Shown here: piece by piece, positions 10,789 through 19,700 of the stretch
Layout of the letters: the number at the start of each line of letters is the position of its first letter
Numbering within the stretch: position 1 is the stretch's first letter
From: Symbiodinium natans
Taxonomy: Eukaryota > Sar > Dinophyceae > Suessiales > Symbiodiniaceae
Reading direction: 5' to 3'
Assembly (NCBI GenBank): GCA_905221605.1
Contig: CAJNDS010002543.1
Location: forward strand, 221,663 to 285,662
Length of the DNA stretch: 64,000 bases
Translations under genes and position numbers: made by a program
Notes under the pieces: model-generated
The model's input: the letters and a program-made list of their open reading frames with translations, nothing else
Databases searched by the model: none
What the model was told of the DNA's origin: nothing

Positions 10789-11358
10789 TAGCCTTTTTGG
10801 CGTTGCTGGTTGTGCCGGTTGCGCTTTGTGGGAAATCTGAGCATTTTGGCACAGAACTCCAAACCTTGGAGCCCAAGCCGGCAAGTGGAAACCGAGTGTG
10901 TCGAAGTGAGAGCTAGCTATCCACCAGAACTATTGAGGGCTGCCCGTGGCTTGGGAGGGTTCAGGTTTCGTCAGGTTGGCGATTTGAGTGCTTTTGTTGC
11001 AGCGAATGCTATTTGCGCACTGTGCTTCTTTTCAAGTAGCAAGCCTGTCACGATGCACAATCCTAAAGCACCGAAATGTGATGAAGCTTCGCGCCGCGGG
11101 CTTTCTGAAGTCCGACAGTTCTCAACGATATGGTCTCAAGATTCCACGGGGTTCAGAGTTGAAGAGAGCCCACTGTGCGACTGTGCTGCAGGTGATAATG
11201 ATGGCAGCGCCCACAATCAGGTATGTCAGCCTTGGTGGTTGTCTCTTGGGCTCAACGAACTCACATTTTTTTGGCAACTGGAGAACTAATTAATCGGCCA
11301 ACGCCATAAGGACCACAAAAAAATCAGCTCCAACTCCCTGCATGGACCTGCTCTACTT

Positions 11359-11451
11359 ACATGGGGGTTAACCCCCAAATAGTAGGATTCCCTTACAATA
11401 CGCAGCCCCAATAAGGTACCCTAATTTCGGAAACCCCCACATTGTAAATCA
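11359..11451. mobile_element. Inverted-repeat element, family 7 (GGGGGTTNACCC / CCCCCAAATNGTAGGATTC)
   Basis: Begins TGGGGGTTAACCCCCAAATA and contains AGTAGGATTCCCTTAC, a phrase shared with 18660-18685. It ends AAACCCCCAC, the inverse of its start. Related fragments: 18623-18688, 18817-18890, 32874-32935, 47385-47455, 47943-48012. Confidence 0.65.
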
Positions 11452-11470
11452 GGGCCAACACGTCTTAAGG

Positions 11471-11590
11471 CATAGGACCCTTCAAAGGATCCATGAACCT
11501 ATATGGTATATACTTGGGCCTTAAAGGGGTTCCTATATAGTAGCTTTAGGGCCCAAGAATATACTATATAGGTACATGGATCCTTAGGAC
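11471..11590. mobile_element. Long-hairpin element, family 8
   Basis: Two arms of about 45 bases: the left arm contains GGATCCATGAACCTATATGG and TATACTTGGGCC, the right arm GGGCCCAAGAATATACTATA and CATGGATCC. It has no coding capacity and adjoins the family 7 element. Confidence 0.8.
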
Positions 11591-11696
11591 CAGAGGATGA
11601 AAACGCTGCTCACAAACCGACGAGCAGCTGCAGCCTTGCTCGAACACGGGCCTCTGCAGCGAAAGGCTGGCCACCTCCTGATTCAAAGTGCTCTGC

Positions 11697-11729
11697 CCTA
11701 AACCCTAAACCCTAAACCCTAAACCCTAG
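11697..11729. repeat. Telomere-type repeat, CCCTAAA orientation
   Basis: Four to five units. A 245-codon minus-strand open frame ends beside it. Confidence 0.95.
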
Positions 11730-12456
11730 TGTAGCGTTGCAGTGCTGGCCTGGTTTTAAGCCGGAGGTTTTGACTGACTGGGCTTGTGGGCTTTCGGACG
11801 GTCAATTCATGGCTTTGTGTGTGTCCGTGTGCGTGCGCGACTTGCTGCTTAGGGGAGGGAGACCAGATTGGCCATCCAGGCATACAGGTAAACCTATACC
11901 AATGAGCATCAAAGCAAGTCATTGAACCCACTGAATAGGCCAAAAAACCCGCTGGATATTCATGATTCTCATTGACCTGTGATCTTACTGCCGTTGGACA
12001 AAACCGGCGATGGATCAGACTTGTGAGAGGGAGCCGATATGCACAAAAAAGGAACCGCTTGAAGGAAACTGTCTGCGAGCCATGTCGGCCTACATACTTC
12101 GCTTGGACTTTGTGTCCGAGAGTGCTGGTGGAATCGGTTGCATTAGCAAAGGCAGCGCACACAATGGTGCAACAGATAACGCAAACTTTTTGCCATTGTT
12201 GATCTTTGAAACAGAAGCTGCTCACTTGCGGCGTCAGGAAAGCAACTAGCGACAGTCCTTGCTTCCCATCCTCAACATCTGCATTCGCCTCAAGTTCGGG
12301 AAAGCTGTGCGTGTGTGGGTTTTCGCTGTGGTCCAACACCCCCCACCCCCCAACATGTTTTGCACCCTCACATCTCACTGGGATGTAGATTAGTATCCTG
12401 ATTTCATTTCTACATCTGACGGTTGGATACCTGACAGGCTTATTGTTCACTCTCAT
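11719..12456 (-). CDS. Open frame of 245 codons, unidentified and doubtful
   Basis: This length without a stop is unusual for random sequence at this base composition, but the translated protein shows no recognised domain. It has a Cys-rich stretch (VCVICCTIVCAAF) and much His/Arg. Plus-strand frames across 11972-12249 are also open. It may include true exons read through introns, or be chance. Confidence 0.2.
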   Translation of the reverse strand: MRVNNKPVRYPTVRCRNEIRILIYIPVRCEGAKHVGGWGVLDHSENPHTHSFPELEANADVEDGKQGLSLVAFLTPQVSSFCFKDQQWQKVCVICCTIVCAAFANATDSTSTLGHKVQAKYVGRHGSQTVSFKRFLFCAYRLPLTSLIHRRFCPTAVRSQVNENHEYPAGFLAYSVGSMTCFDAHWYRFTCMPGWPIWSPSPKQQVAHAHGHTQSHELTVRKPTSPVSQNLRLKTRPALQRYTRV

Positions 12457-12610
12457 GGTGCTTTGCAGCTACAAGCAAGCACTAGGCCCTACCCTTTGGG
12501 TAGGGCCTAGTCGACCCTAGCCGCAAGCACGACGTGCGACGCTGCATCTTACTAGGGGAAGCCCGTTCAGCCCTCAAAGCCGGGTATCTCGAATCCTTTC
12601 ATGGCAGCCC

Positions 12611-12652
12611 TAGGGTTTAGGGTTCAGGGTTTAAAGTTTAGGGTTTAGGGTT
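12611..12652. repeat. Degenerate telomere-type repeat, TTTAGGG orientation
   Basis: Five to six units with variants TTCAGGG and TTTAAAG. Confidence 0.8.
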
Positions 12653-12654
12653 GC

Positions 12655-13040
12655 CCGCAAGCTGCAAGTGCATGCCGCCAACCGGGTACACTGTCTACCT
12701 GAACCCTACAGCAGTCCCTGAACCCCCTGACCTCTGAACTGCCAAACTCCTCCCCAGCTGCACACCCCCCTCCAAGGACCAGGATACCGCAGACCAACTT
12801 CTATCCTAGGCATTCTTCCAAAAGTCTTTGCTGTTTCGTTCTAAAGTGGTTTCCTGATGAAAAGAATACTTGGAGAACGAAGCCTTCGGCAGGTCACCAA
12901 CACGGACCCCGAAGACCCGACAAAGCTGACACGCACGGATACACTTTGGGCTTTCAGTCTTGCTTCTGCGCCGATAGAGTTCAGGTTGATGAAGCTTAGA
13001 TTGCCAGGATGGGGCTGGGAATTTTAGAGGCTGGGATTCT
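12655..13040. other. No feature seen
   Basis: No open frame of interest and no repeat on either strand. Confidence 0.5.
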
Positions 13041-13041
13041 G

Positions 13042-13068
13042 GGTTTAGGGTTTAGGGTTTAGGGTTTA
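13042..13068. repeat. Telomere-type repeat, TTTAGGG orientation
   Basis: Four units. Confidence 0.9.
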
Positions 13069-13196
13069 GCTAAGCTAGCAGCGCCTGCAGCTGATCAGGC
13101 CGCGCGACCTCTTTGTGCGAGCCCGTATCAGCATTTGCTGGCGTCGACCCATCTCCTCGCTGCAATCCCTGAAGCCTATTTGCACAGTCTGGTGAT

Positions 13197-13259
13197 AAAC
13201 CCTAAACCCTAAACCCTAAACCCTAAACCCTAAACCCTAAACCCTAAACCCTAAACCCT
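13197..13259. repeat. Telomere-type repeat, CCCTAAA orientation
   Basis: Nine units without a mismatch. Confidence 0.95.
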
Positions 13260-13398
13260 TCAGACATGCTATAGCTAGGTGCAACAGCTCCGCATGCACT
13301 CCCTGGTCCCAGGAGTCCCAGGTACTCTCATTCTGTCAAGCTACTTGGAGGGACAATCCTATCCTGCTACCACCGCGCACCCGGATGTTTCTGTGAAC

Positions 13399-13523
13399 TT
13401 TTTTTGACCATGTGCCCAGAGACTCCAAAACCCCTTAATTTAGGAATATACCTTCAATCATATTTAGGGTTCCTATTCTAAGTTAAGGTCTATTCCTTAA
13501 TGAAGAGGTTTTTTGACCATGTG
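13399..13523. mobile_element. Family 2 element (copy B) flanked by a 15-base direct repeat
   Basis: The core 13415-13509 matches the copy at 1135-1243 (CCCAGAGACTCCAAAACC start, TTAAGTT inner arms). Its right terminal repeat is lost after GAAGAGGTTTTTT. The phrase TTTTTTGACCATGTG stands on both sides (13400-13414 and 13508-13522), like a long target duplication or a recombination scar. Confidence 0.8.
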
Positions 13524-13649
13524 CGCGTGCTTGCAACTCTGGGGGTTCGAGCGCATACCCCGGCACCCCCGTTTCTTCTGCTGCGCTGGCATCATCAACT
13601 CGACGTGCCAATCCAAAAACTAACCTAATTCGGACCTTGTCCGTCGTTG

Positions 13650-13735
13650 CCTAAACCAAAAAAACCCTAAAAACCCTAAACAAAACCCTAAAAACCTAAA
13701 AGCCCTAAAAACCCTAAACACTAAACCCTAAATCC
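13650..13735. repeat. Degenerate telomere-type repeat with A insertions
   Basis: Units vary: CCCTAAAAA, CCCTAAACAAAA, CCTAAAAG, CCCTAAACACTAAA. Confidence 0.8.
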
Positions 13736-13830
13736 CAATGACTTTGCCCTGCCTTGGCTGCAAACCACGTGCACCTCGCTGTTGGCTCGTGAGAACTGGG
13801 CCAACCAAGCAATAAGCCTGGCTTTGGAGC

Positions 13831-13868
13831 ATAGGGTTTAGGGTTTATAGGGTTTAGGGTTTAGGGTT
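13831..13868. repeat. Telomere-type repeat, TTTAGGG orientation
   Basis: Five units, one interrupted by TATAGGG. Confidence 0.9.
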
Positions 13869-14189
13869 GCGGGTTTCTTGGTTCTTGTGGGCTCGTGTGG
13901 GTTTCGAATAGCCCGAGGTGCTCAAGCTTGAGGGGTTCAGGGCTTGGTGTCTTGGAATGCAGGGTTTGCTTTGAAGCGGGATGCGCCTTTCCGGTCTTGA
14001 GGGATTGGCGTCGGCATGCCTTCCCTTCTTGGGAAATTGGAGACTCCTTTTCACCACATGGGAGAGGGAAGTTTAAACAAAAAGGAAGCAGAAGTTTTCC
14101 GATTAGAGTATGCAAAGGGCATGGACCATGGCTGTCTCTGCCCAAAAACAGCCTGCAAGGCTTCCAACTTAGCAAAGGGGTAACACCGG

Positions 14190-14500
14190 TCCCTTTTTAT
14201 GGCATGATCTTCTTTTCTCACGCAAGCTGGCAGTGGCTGAAGATAGATGAAGCTAGATGAAGCGGGGGGTTGGGGAGGGGTGTGCAGCCCTGCCACCCAC
14301 CCCCCCCCCCCCCCCGCTCGCATGACAGGTTTTTGGAAAGGATTCGCCTGTGTTCTTGACGCATATCCATTTCATGGCATGATCTTCTGAATAACGCAAG
14401 CTTGCAAGGCTACATGTAGATAATGCATGACAGGTTTGAAAGGATTCGCACGTTTTCTTAACGCAAGTCCTCTTTACGGTGTGATTTTCGCTCACAGCCA
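14190..14500. repeat. Three diverged copies of a roughly 110-base unit
   Basis: The phrases ATGACAGGTTT..AAAGGATTCGC and TTCATGGCATGATCTTCT..ACGCAAG recur at about 14200, 14322-14400 and 14427-14490. Translated on the minus strand they give the recurring pattern H(T/A)(V/M)K..CVK.T.ESF...CHA. A C-run of about 18 bases interrupts at 14298-14315. No known family is recognised. Confidence 0.65.
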
Positions 14501-15024
14501 GTGGACTGCAACGACTACGACGACGACTACGGCAACTTTTACTTCTGCTGTGATCCTTGCTAAGATCTTTAACATAATTGCTGTGTTGAAGTTGTTTCTC
14601 AATTCGCTCATTCGTTCTCTCTCTCGCCTTGACATGTCAAGGGCCTCTGTGCAGGCCAGAGCACCAGACCCGTTGCCGGCTTTCCTTTTCCCACCATTTC
14701 GATCGCTTAGCAAATGGGTCCGTCTCTCCATGCTTTCACTCTTCAATCACTGCCATGCAACTGGTTCAGGTATTCTCAATGTTTCTTTCAACTGTTTATT
14801 GATTCAACTTATCTTCAGTGTCGTTCAACCCTTCGGCGGTTGAATCTTTTTTCTTATGCCGAAGTTTATTCACCTGCAGTGGCGCCGCAAACAGCTTCTG
14901 GTTCGAGCTGGCAAGGTTTATATGGAGTAGGGGCTTGCAGGGCTCCGGACAGTTGATTTTAGGGTTGAAGATTTCGTGAGTTCAAGGTTGAGGCCTGTGG
15001 TGTGGGGCTTCAAGTTGGGACATG

Positions 15025-15056
15025 CAAACCCTAAACCCTAAACCCTAAACCCTAAT
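15025..15056. repeat. Telomere-type repeat, CCCTAAA orientation
   Basis: Four to five units directly before the open frame at 15055. Confidence 0.95.
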
Positions 15057-15174
15057 GCAACTCGAGGTCATCCCCCAAACGCAGAACAGCTCAACTCGTG
15101 CCAGGCTGCCGGTCGACGGGCCGGAGGAGCTTGTGATTCAGCGTCTCGCCACCCAAGGTGCACGGCGGGTCTGA
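15055..15174 (+). CDS. Short ORF or terminal exon, unidentified
   Basis: ATG (overlapping the end of the telomere-type array) to TGA, 39 residues, including RARLPVDGPEELVIQRLATQ. The composition is protein-like and soluble. If it is an exon, the array is its upstream intron, though there is no clear AG acceptor at the array edge. No homology is recognised. Confidence 0.3.
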   Translation: MQLEVIPQTQNSSTRARLPVDGPEELVIQRLATQGARRV

Positions 15175-15182
15175 TGGGCATC

Positions 15183-15240
15183 TTAGGGTTTAGGGTTTGG
15201 GGTTGATAGGGTTCAGGGTTTAGGGTGTAGGGTGTAGGGG
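15183..15240. repeat. Degenerate telomere-type repeat, TTTAGGG orientation
   Basis: Variants TTTGGGG, TTCAGGG, TGTAGGG. Confidence 0.8.
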
Positions 15241-16212
15241 GGAGTTTATAGTGTAAGCTCTTGCAAGCGCTGCTATAAGTTCTTGAAAGCGCTGCGTAGT
15301 TACTTCTGCCAGACATGCGTAGCCGCGCCGCGCCGTCTGACAAGATGGGACTCATCTTACCACATCTGGCCATCACGCCTATATGGTTGCTTGTTGACCT
15401 CACGACCCTTTCGCCCTCAATGAAATATCAGAAAATCTGTTTTCCTCGAAGAGGCTCAAGCAGTTCAACGTCTGGCCTACTCACGCAGGCTCCATGGCTG
15501 TCACGCCATGAGGAACTGATGCGTCATGATTTGACCCTTCGAACATGGCATCTCTTGCTTTCGGCGCCGCCAGTGCGTTGCTAGCTGGACCTGTTTTAGG
15601 TCTGCGCCCACTGCCATTCCTGGAATCTTTCTTTCGGAGGATGAAAGCAGCATCAGCGGCGTTTTGCAGTTTACAGTAGGGCTTATGGGGCATTACCATG
15701 GAAGCGGGCCTCTATGCCTCGATGCACCTTGATAAACAATATGCTATCATATTGCTGAACCCTTGCGCTCCGTCTTGCGGTTATGTCATCCTGTGGCTGG
15801 CGGGTCTTATGCTTCCAGCTTGAGGTACTTCAATCTACGCTGTGAACAGACGGGGTTCGCACGACGGATGGAAAGCCACTCAGCCGCCGAACTATGTTGG
15901 GTTTGATGGTTCATTTGTGGCGGGCGTTCAGGGGATTTCCACGGGCTTGGGCATGGGGAGGTGCAGGTTCGCTGCCGTATCCAAACACTCTGCTTAGGGT
16001 GCAGTCCCGCTCTGGCCCCTTCCTTGTGCTTAAGGGTGGAAACCCGGATGCTAGTCATCATCCTCTTCTGTTGCATCTTTGTAGACTGGCACGACGCGCG
16101 TGTTCCTCTGCGAAAACTCGTGCAGAATCTGGCCAACGTGTCGGAAGGAGTCCTTGGTTCAGGCGAGCACAAGTGCGAGACCGCCATCCTTCACAACTGG
16201 ACTGCTTTCTAA

Positions 16213-16305
16213 CTTTGGGGACCAGATGACCCCTAAAAGGGTGTCTGGTTCATGTACCTTAGTAGGAGGATACCCCCAACTTTAGGGTTCATTTGTTCCC
16301 CAAGG
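16213..16305. mobile_element. Inverted-repeat element, family 6 (CTTTGGGGACCAGATGA)
   Basis: The left end CTTTGGGGACCAGATGA and right end TTCATTTGTTCCCCAAGG pair as an imperfect terminal inverted repeat. The inner part holds CCTAAAAGGG and GTACCTTAGTAGGAGG. It is the only copy in the window. Confidence 0.6.
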
Positions 16306-16766
16306 AACTACAACGTCCTGTAATTCTCCACACAGCTCTCCGCATCAGCACAAACTCCGAAAACTTTACACAAAGGAGCCAGACATCACCTGGAAGAGGG
16401 ATTGGGAAAGCGATGAAAGTTTGTTTGGGTCGGGTGAGCAATAGCTATCACTGGTCAATCCGAGCCAGAACATTCTGTGAGGCGTTTATGAGGCTGTGTA
16501 ACCCTACTTAGAACTGCACATGAACTTTCAGGGAGACGCTACAGGAGGTTTCCTGTACCTTAGGACTTGGGGCTCGTATCGGTCAAGGCTGTAGGGCTCA
16601 GCAGAGCATCTATGTGATTGTGGGCATTTTCTAGACTATCTGTTGCTGGGCCGCAATCCGTTCATATCACTCCGGACCTCCAGAATAAGGGGCCTCGAGT
16701 TTAATAGAGGGCTGGGAGGGTGTCAGGGTTCAGTGTGTTAGGCCCAAGCTCTCACAAACCGATTTT

Positions 16767-19700
16767 TCAGTCTAGAAGACGCTCATGAATCCGCGGAATA
16801 GTCCTGCGTTTGAGGCAGGCCACCCGGTAAATCCAGGTGATGGCCACGAACACGACGATCAGCAGAAGACAAGTCAGAGTCAGCAATACTGTGCTAAAGG
16901 CACCTTGGTTTTCGTCGATGCTTTAGGATCAAGGCCCTCTAGGGACAACATACCTCTAGCGAATCTCCCAGAGACTGATGCGAAGCTTCCTTCACTGTTC
17001 TAGTTTGAGCTAGCTACCGCCATGAAAGCTTTTGGCTGCACAGGTTTCCTGTGAACAGCTGGCCTTCACAGTCACGGATTACAGTCTTTAATCCAACAAT
17101 CTTGAAGTTTCCTGAAGCCTATCACGCCGAGCCTGTCTGCTAGCCACAAAATAAGCGTTGGGGAATCCTCCCGGGGCTGAGGGATGTTGAGGTTACACGA
17201 AAATTTCACATCAGCAGAAGAGATGAACAAACTAGGTGGTTTGCCAATCAAAAAAGCATCTGACGAACCCCCCCCCCGCCCCCCCAAGTAACGAGGCTAA
17301 CTGCTAGATGGTAAGGCACTCACACAATCGTACAAGATAGGCATCACCGGTGTCACTCCTCTGCCGCGCGGCTGTTACCCGAGAAGGAACGCAGCAAATA
17401 TACAGGGGCCTTACAAATGAGAATAGGGTTTGGGGGGGGGGGGGGGGGTATTTGGTATAGAGGGACCATGAGGGGATACTACTGGCAACTATTCGGAGCC
17501 CTTTATTATCCTTGCATTTGTCAAGCAGCGGCTGACGTGAGGACAGTCGCGCACATGGAGGCGGGACGAGATAGTGACCAGGGAAACAGAGACCATGCCT
17601 TAGCTTGACCAAAAGAACCGCACTAAACCAGAGACATATTCTGATACTTTTGATACGTTGCATACTTAGATACCTGGTTCCCCAACCTATTTGGGCGGAC
17701 AAACCTAGATGGGATGTAGGGCTTGGACAGCAGCATCTGCCAAGATCTCGTTCTAGCTTTCAAGTTCAAGACACTATCCCTCTTCTAGCTTGGCCGTCTT
17801 GTGGTCCCTTGTACTGCTCGGTCTTGGACAGCTGGCAAGGGCTTCATTGGCTGTTGTTTGAGATACACTTAGCTGTGACAACATCCAAGCACGCGGACCT
17901 TTGTGAAGGGGTTTTGTCAAGCGCAATTGGCCATGATGCACCGACAAGCCGACATAAACTGTGCTTTACATAATATTGACCTTGAAGCATACCTTTGCCA
18001 GTAGAACAAGCTCACCTGCGAAAGAAGTCGCCAAACAAGTTTATCTTGTTGATCATCTGCTGAAGGTCAGTTTTGCCGATGCCGTCCAAGTAGAAGGAAA
18101 TCGCATGTCCACACAAGTTCAGAAGCATGAAGGTCATTGCAATCAAGAAATACTCCTGCAAATGAAGGCAAGGCTGCTCCAATTGCTGTGATTGGTTGCC
18201 GGCTCAGAGTCGTTCTGGTGCAGTGGAACAGCTAGTCACTTCAAACATATGCTAGGAACTAGGCGGTACAGCAACTGCGCGAGTCGTTTCTTCTGCAATC
18301 GCGCCTCCAACCAACTTGTCTCGCCCGACACCGGAAGCATCTCCATCAATGCATTCCGCAGATTGGTCAAGGAGATCAATGCTAGCATCGTTGTTCCTAC
18401 CTGACAGTAAGAAGGCTTGGGGTCTCAAAGTCTCAATCCTCAACCCTAGAAACCACGCTGGTGAGTCCCCGAATCCCGACATGCTTTCAAACCTAAAGCC
18501 CTTCTCCAGCCCCCCAAATCCCTTGGACACTTTCCACAGGCCCCTTGAGCGTCATCCCTTCAGCACACGCAAGATCACCTCCCCTGGACTTATCTACCAG
18601 AGGCCCTGTCTTGGACCATCTGGGGGTTTACGAAAATACGTAGGGGACCTTTAAAGATAGACCCCCAAATCGTAGGATTCCCTTACTTGGTAGCCCAGTA
18701 ACCATATTATAATTAGGGCACCCCTTTTTGGGTCGGTTACTTTATAACGGACCCTTGAACCAAACAAAAGAAGGGAAAGGGTACCACTGGGCTACCCCCA
18801 TATACCGCATCCCCTAAGTTCGGAGAACACCGGAGAACACCGGGCTCACGAAAATAGGGGCACCTTTGAAATAGACCCCCCAAATCGTAGAGGGTTTAGG
18901 GTTTAGGGTTTAGGGTTTAGGGTCACAAGAACCCTAGTAAGGCGCCCCCTACGTTCGGAGAACGCCGGATCGGGCTGCCCTTGGCATCGCCATCTTCACG
19001 CTCAGCGTGAAGGAGATGAAGCCCATGGCGCTGAAGGTGAAGGATGGCCAGAGGTACCCCTTTGAAGGGTTTAGGGTTTAGGGTTTAGGGTTTAGGGTTT
19101 AGGGTTTAGGGTTTAGGGTTTAGGGACCAAAAAAAGGGCGCAAGGAGAACTCGACACAAAGGTAGAGAGGCGCAGGCTTAAGAGGGATCTGGGACATTCT
19201 TTGGGAGTGACCTGTTTTTACAAGCAGCCTTCAAGATGCTCATCCACTCGCGGACCCCGGTCATGGAGCACTGGACCAATTTCGTGTCCACGGCCTCACG
19301 CAACCCGGGCTAAATAAATAATAAATATGTAGCGGTAATAGCGGCAGCAGCAGTAGTAGCTAGCAGCAACGGCAGCACAGGCAGTCGCAGTCGCAGTCGT
19401 CGTCGCCGTCGCGGTAGCCGTAGTCGCTACCGACTGTTTTTCGACTTTTCCGGGTTTGGCGCATTAGGGTCTTGCACTGGTTAGGAGCTCACGCCTTCGG
19501 AGGGACTTTAACAAGCTTCGCCGGTCTGAACCTGGTGCTTCTCAAAACGCTGGGCAGAGCTTAGGGCTAACGCTTGCAACAGAAACGCTGCCGACTCTGG
19601 ACCGCAAAACTCGACCCCTCCCTGCAAAACGGAGAGTCTCCACAGAATGGATTGAGTGCCGCAGCCAAGGGGAAATAGCACGACTGTAGACAGCCCTGAC

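Noticed and set aside
18960-19060. Plus-strand frame LGIAIFTLSVKEMKPMALKV
   Set aside because: Complement of the TM1 exon; the minus strand is supported by the surrounding exon series.
19166-19311. Plus-strand ORF with AAFKMLIHSRTPVMEHWTNF
   Set aside because: It reads well, but the opposite strand fits the channel gene in phase with an acceptor (TTTAG) and donor (GTCACT), so the plus frame is taken as its shadow.
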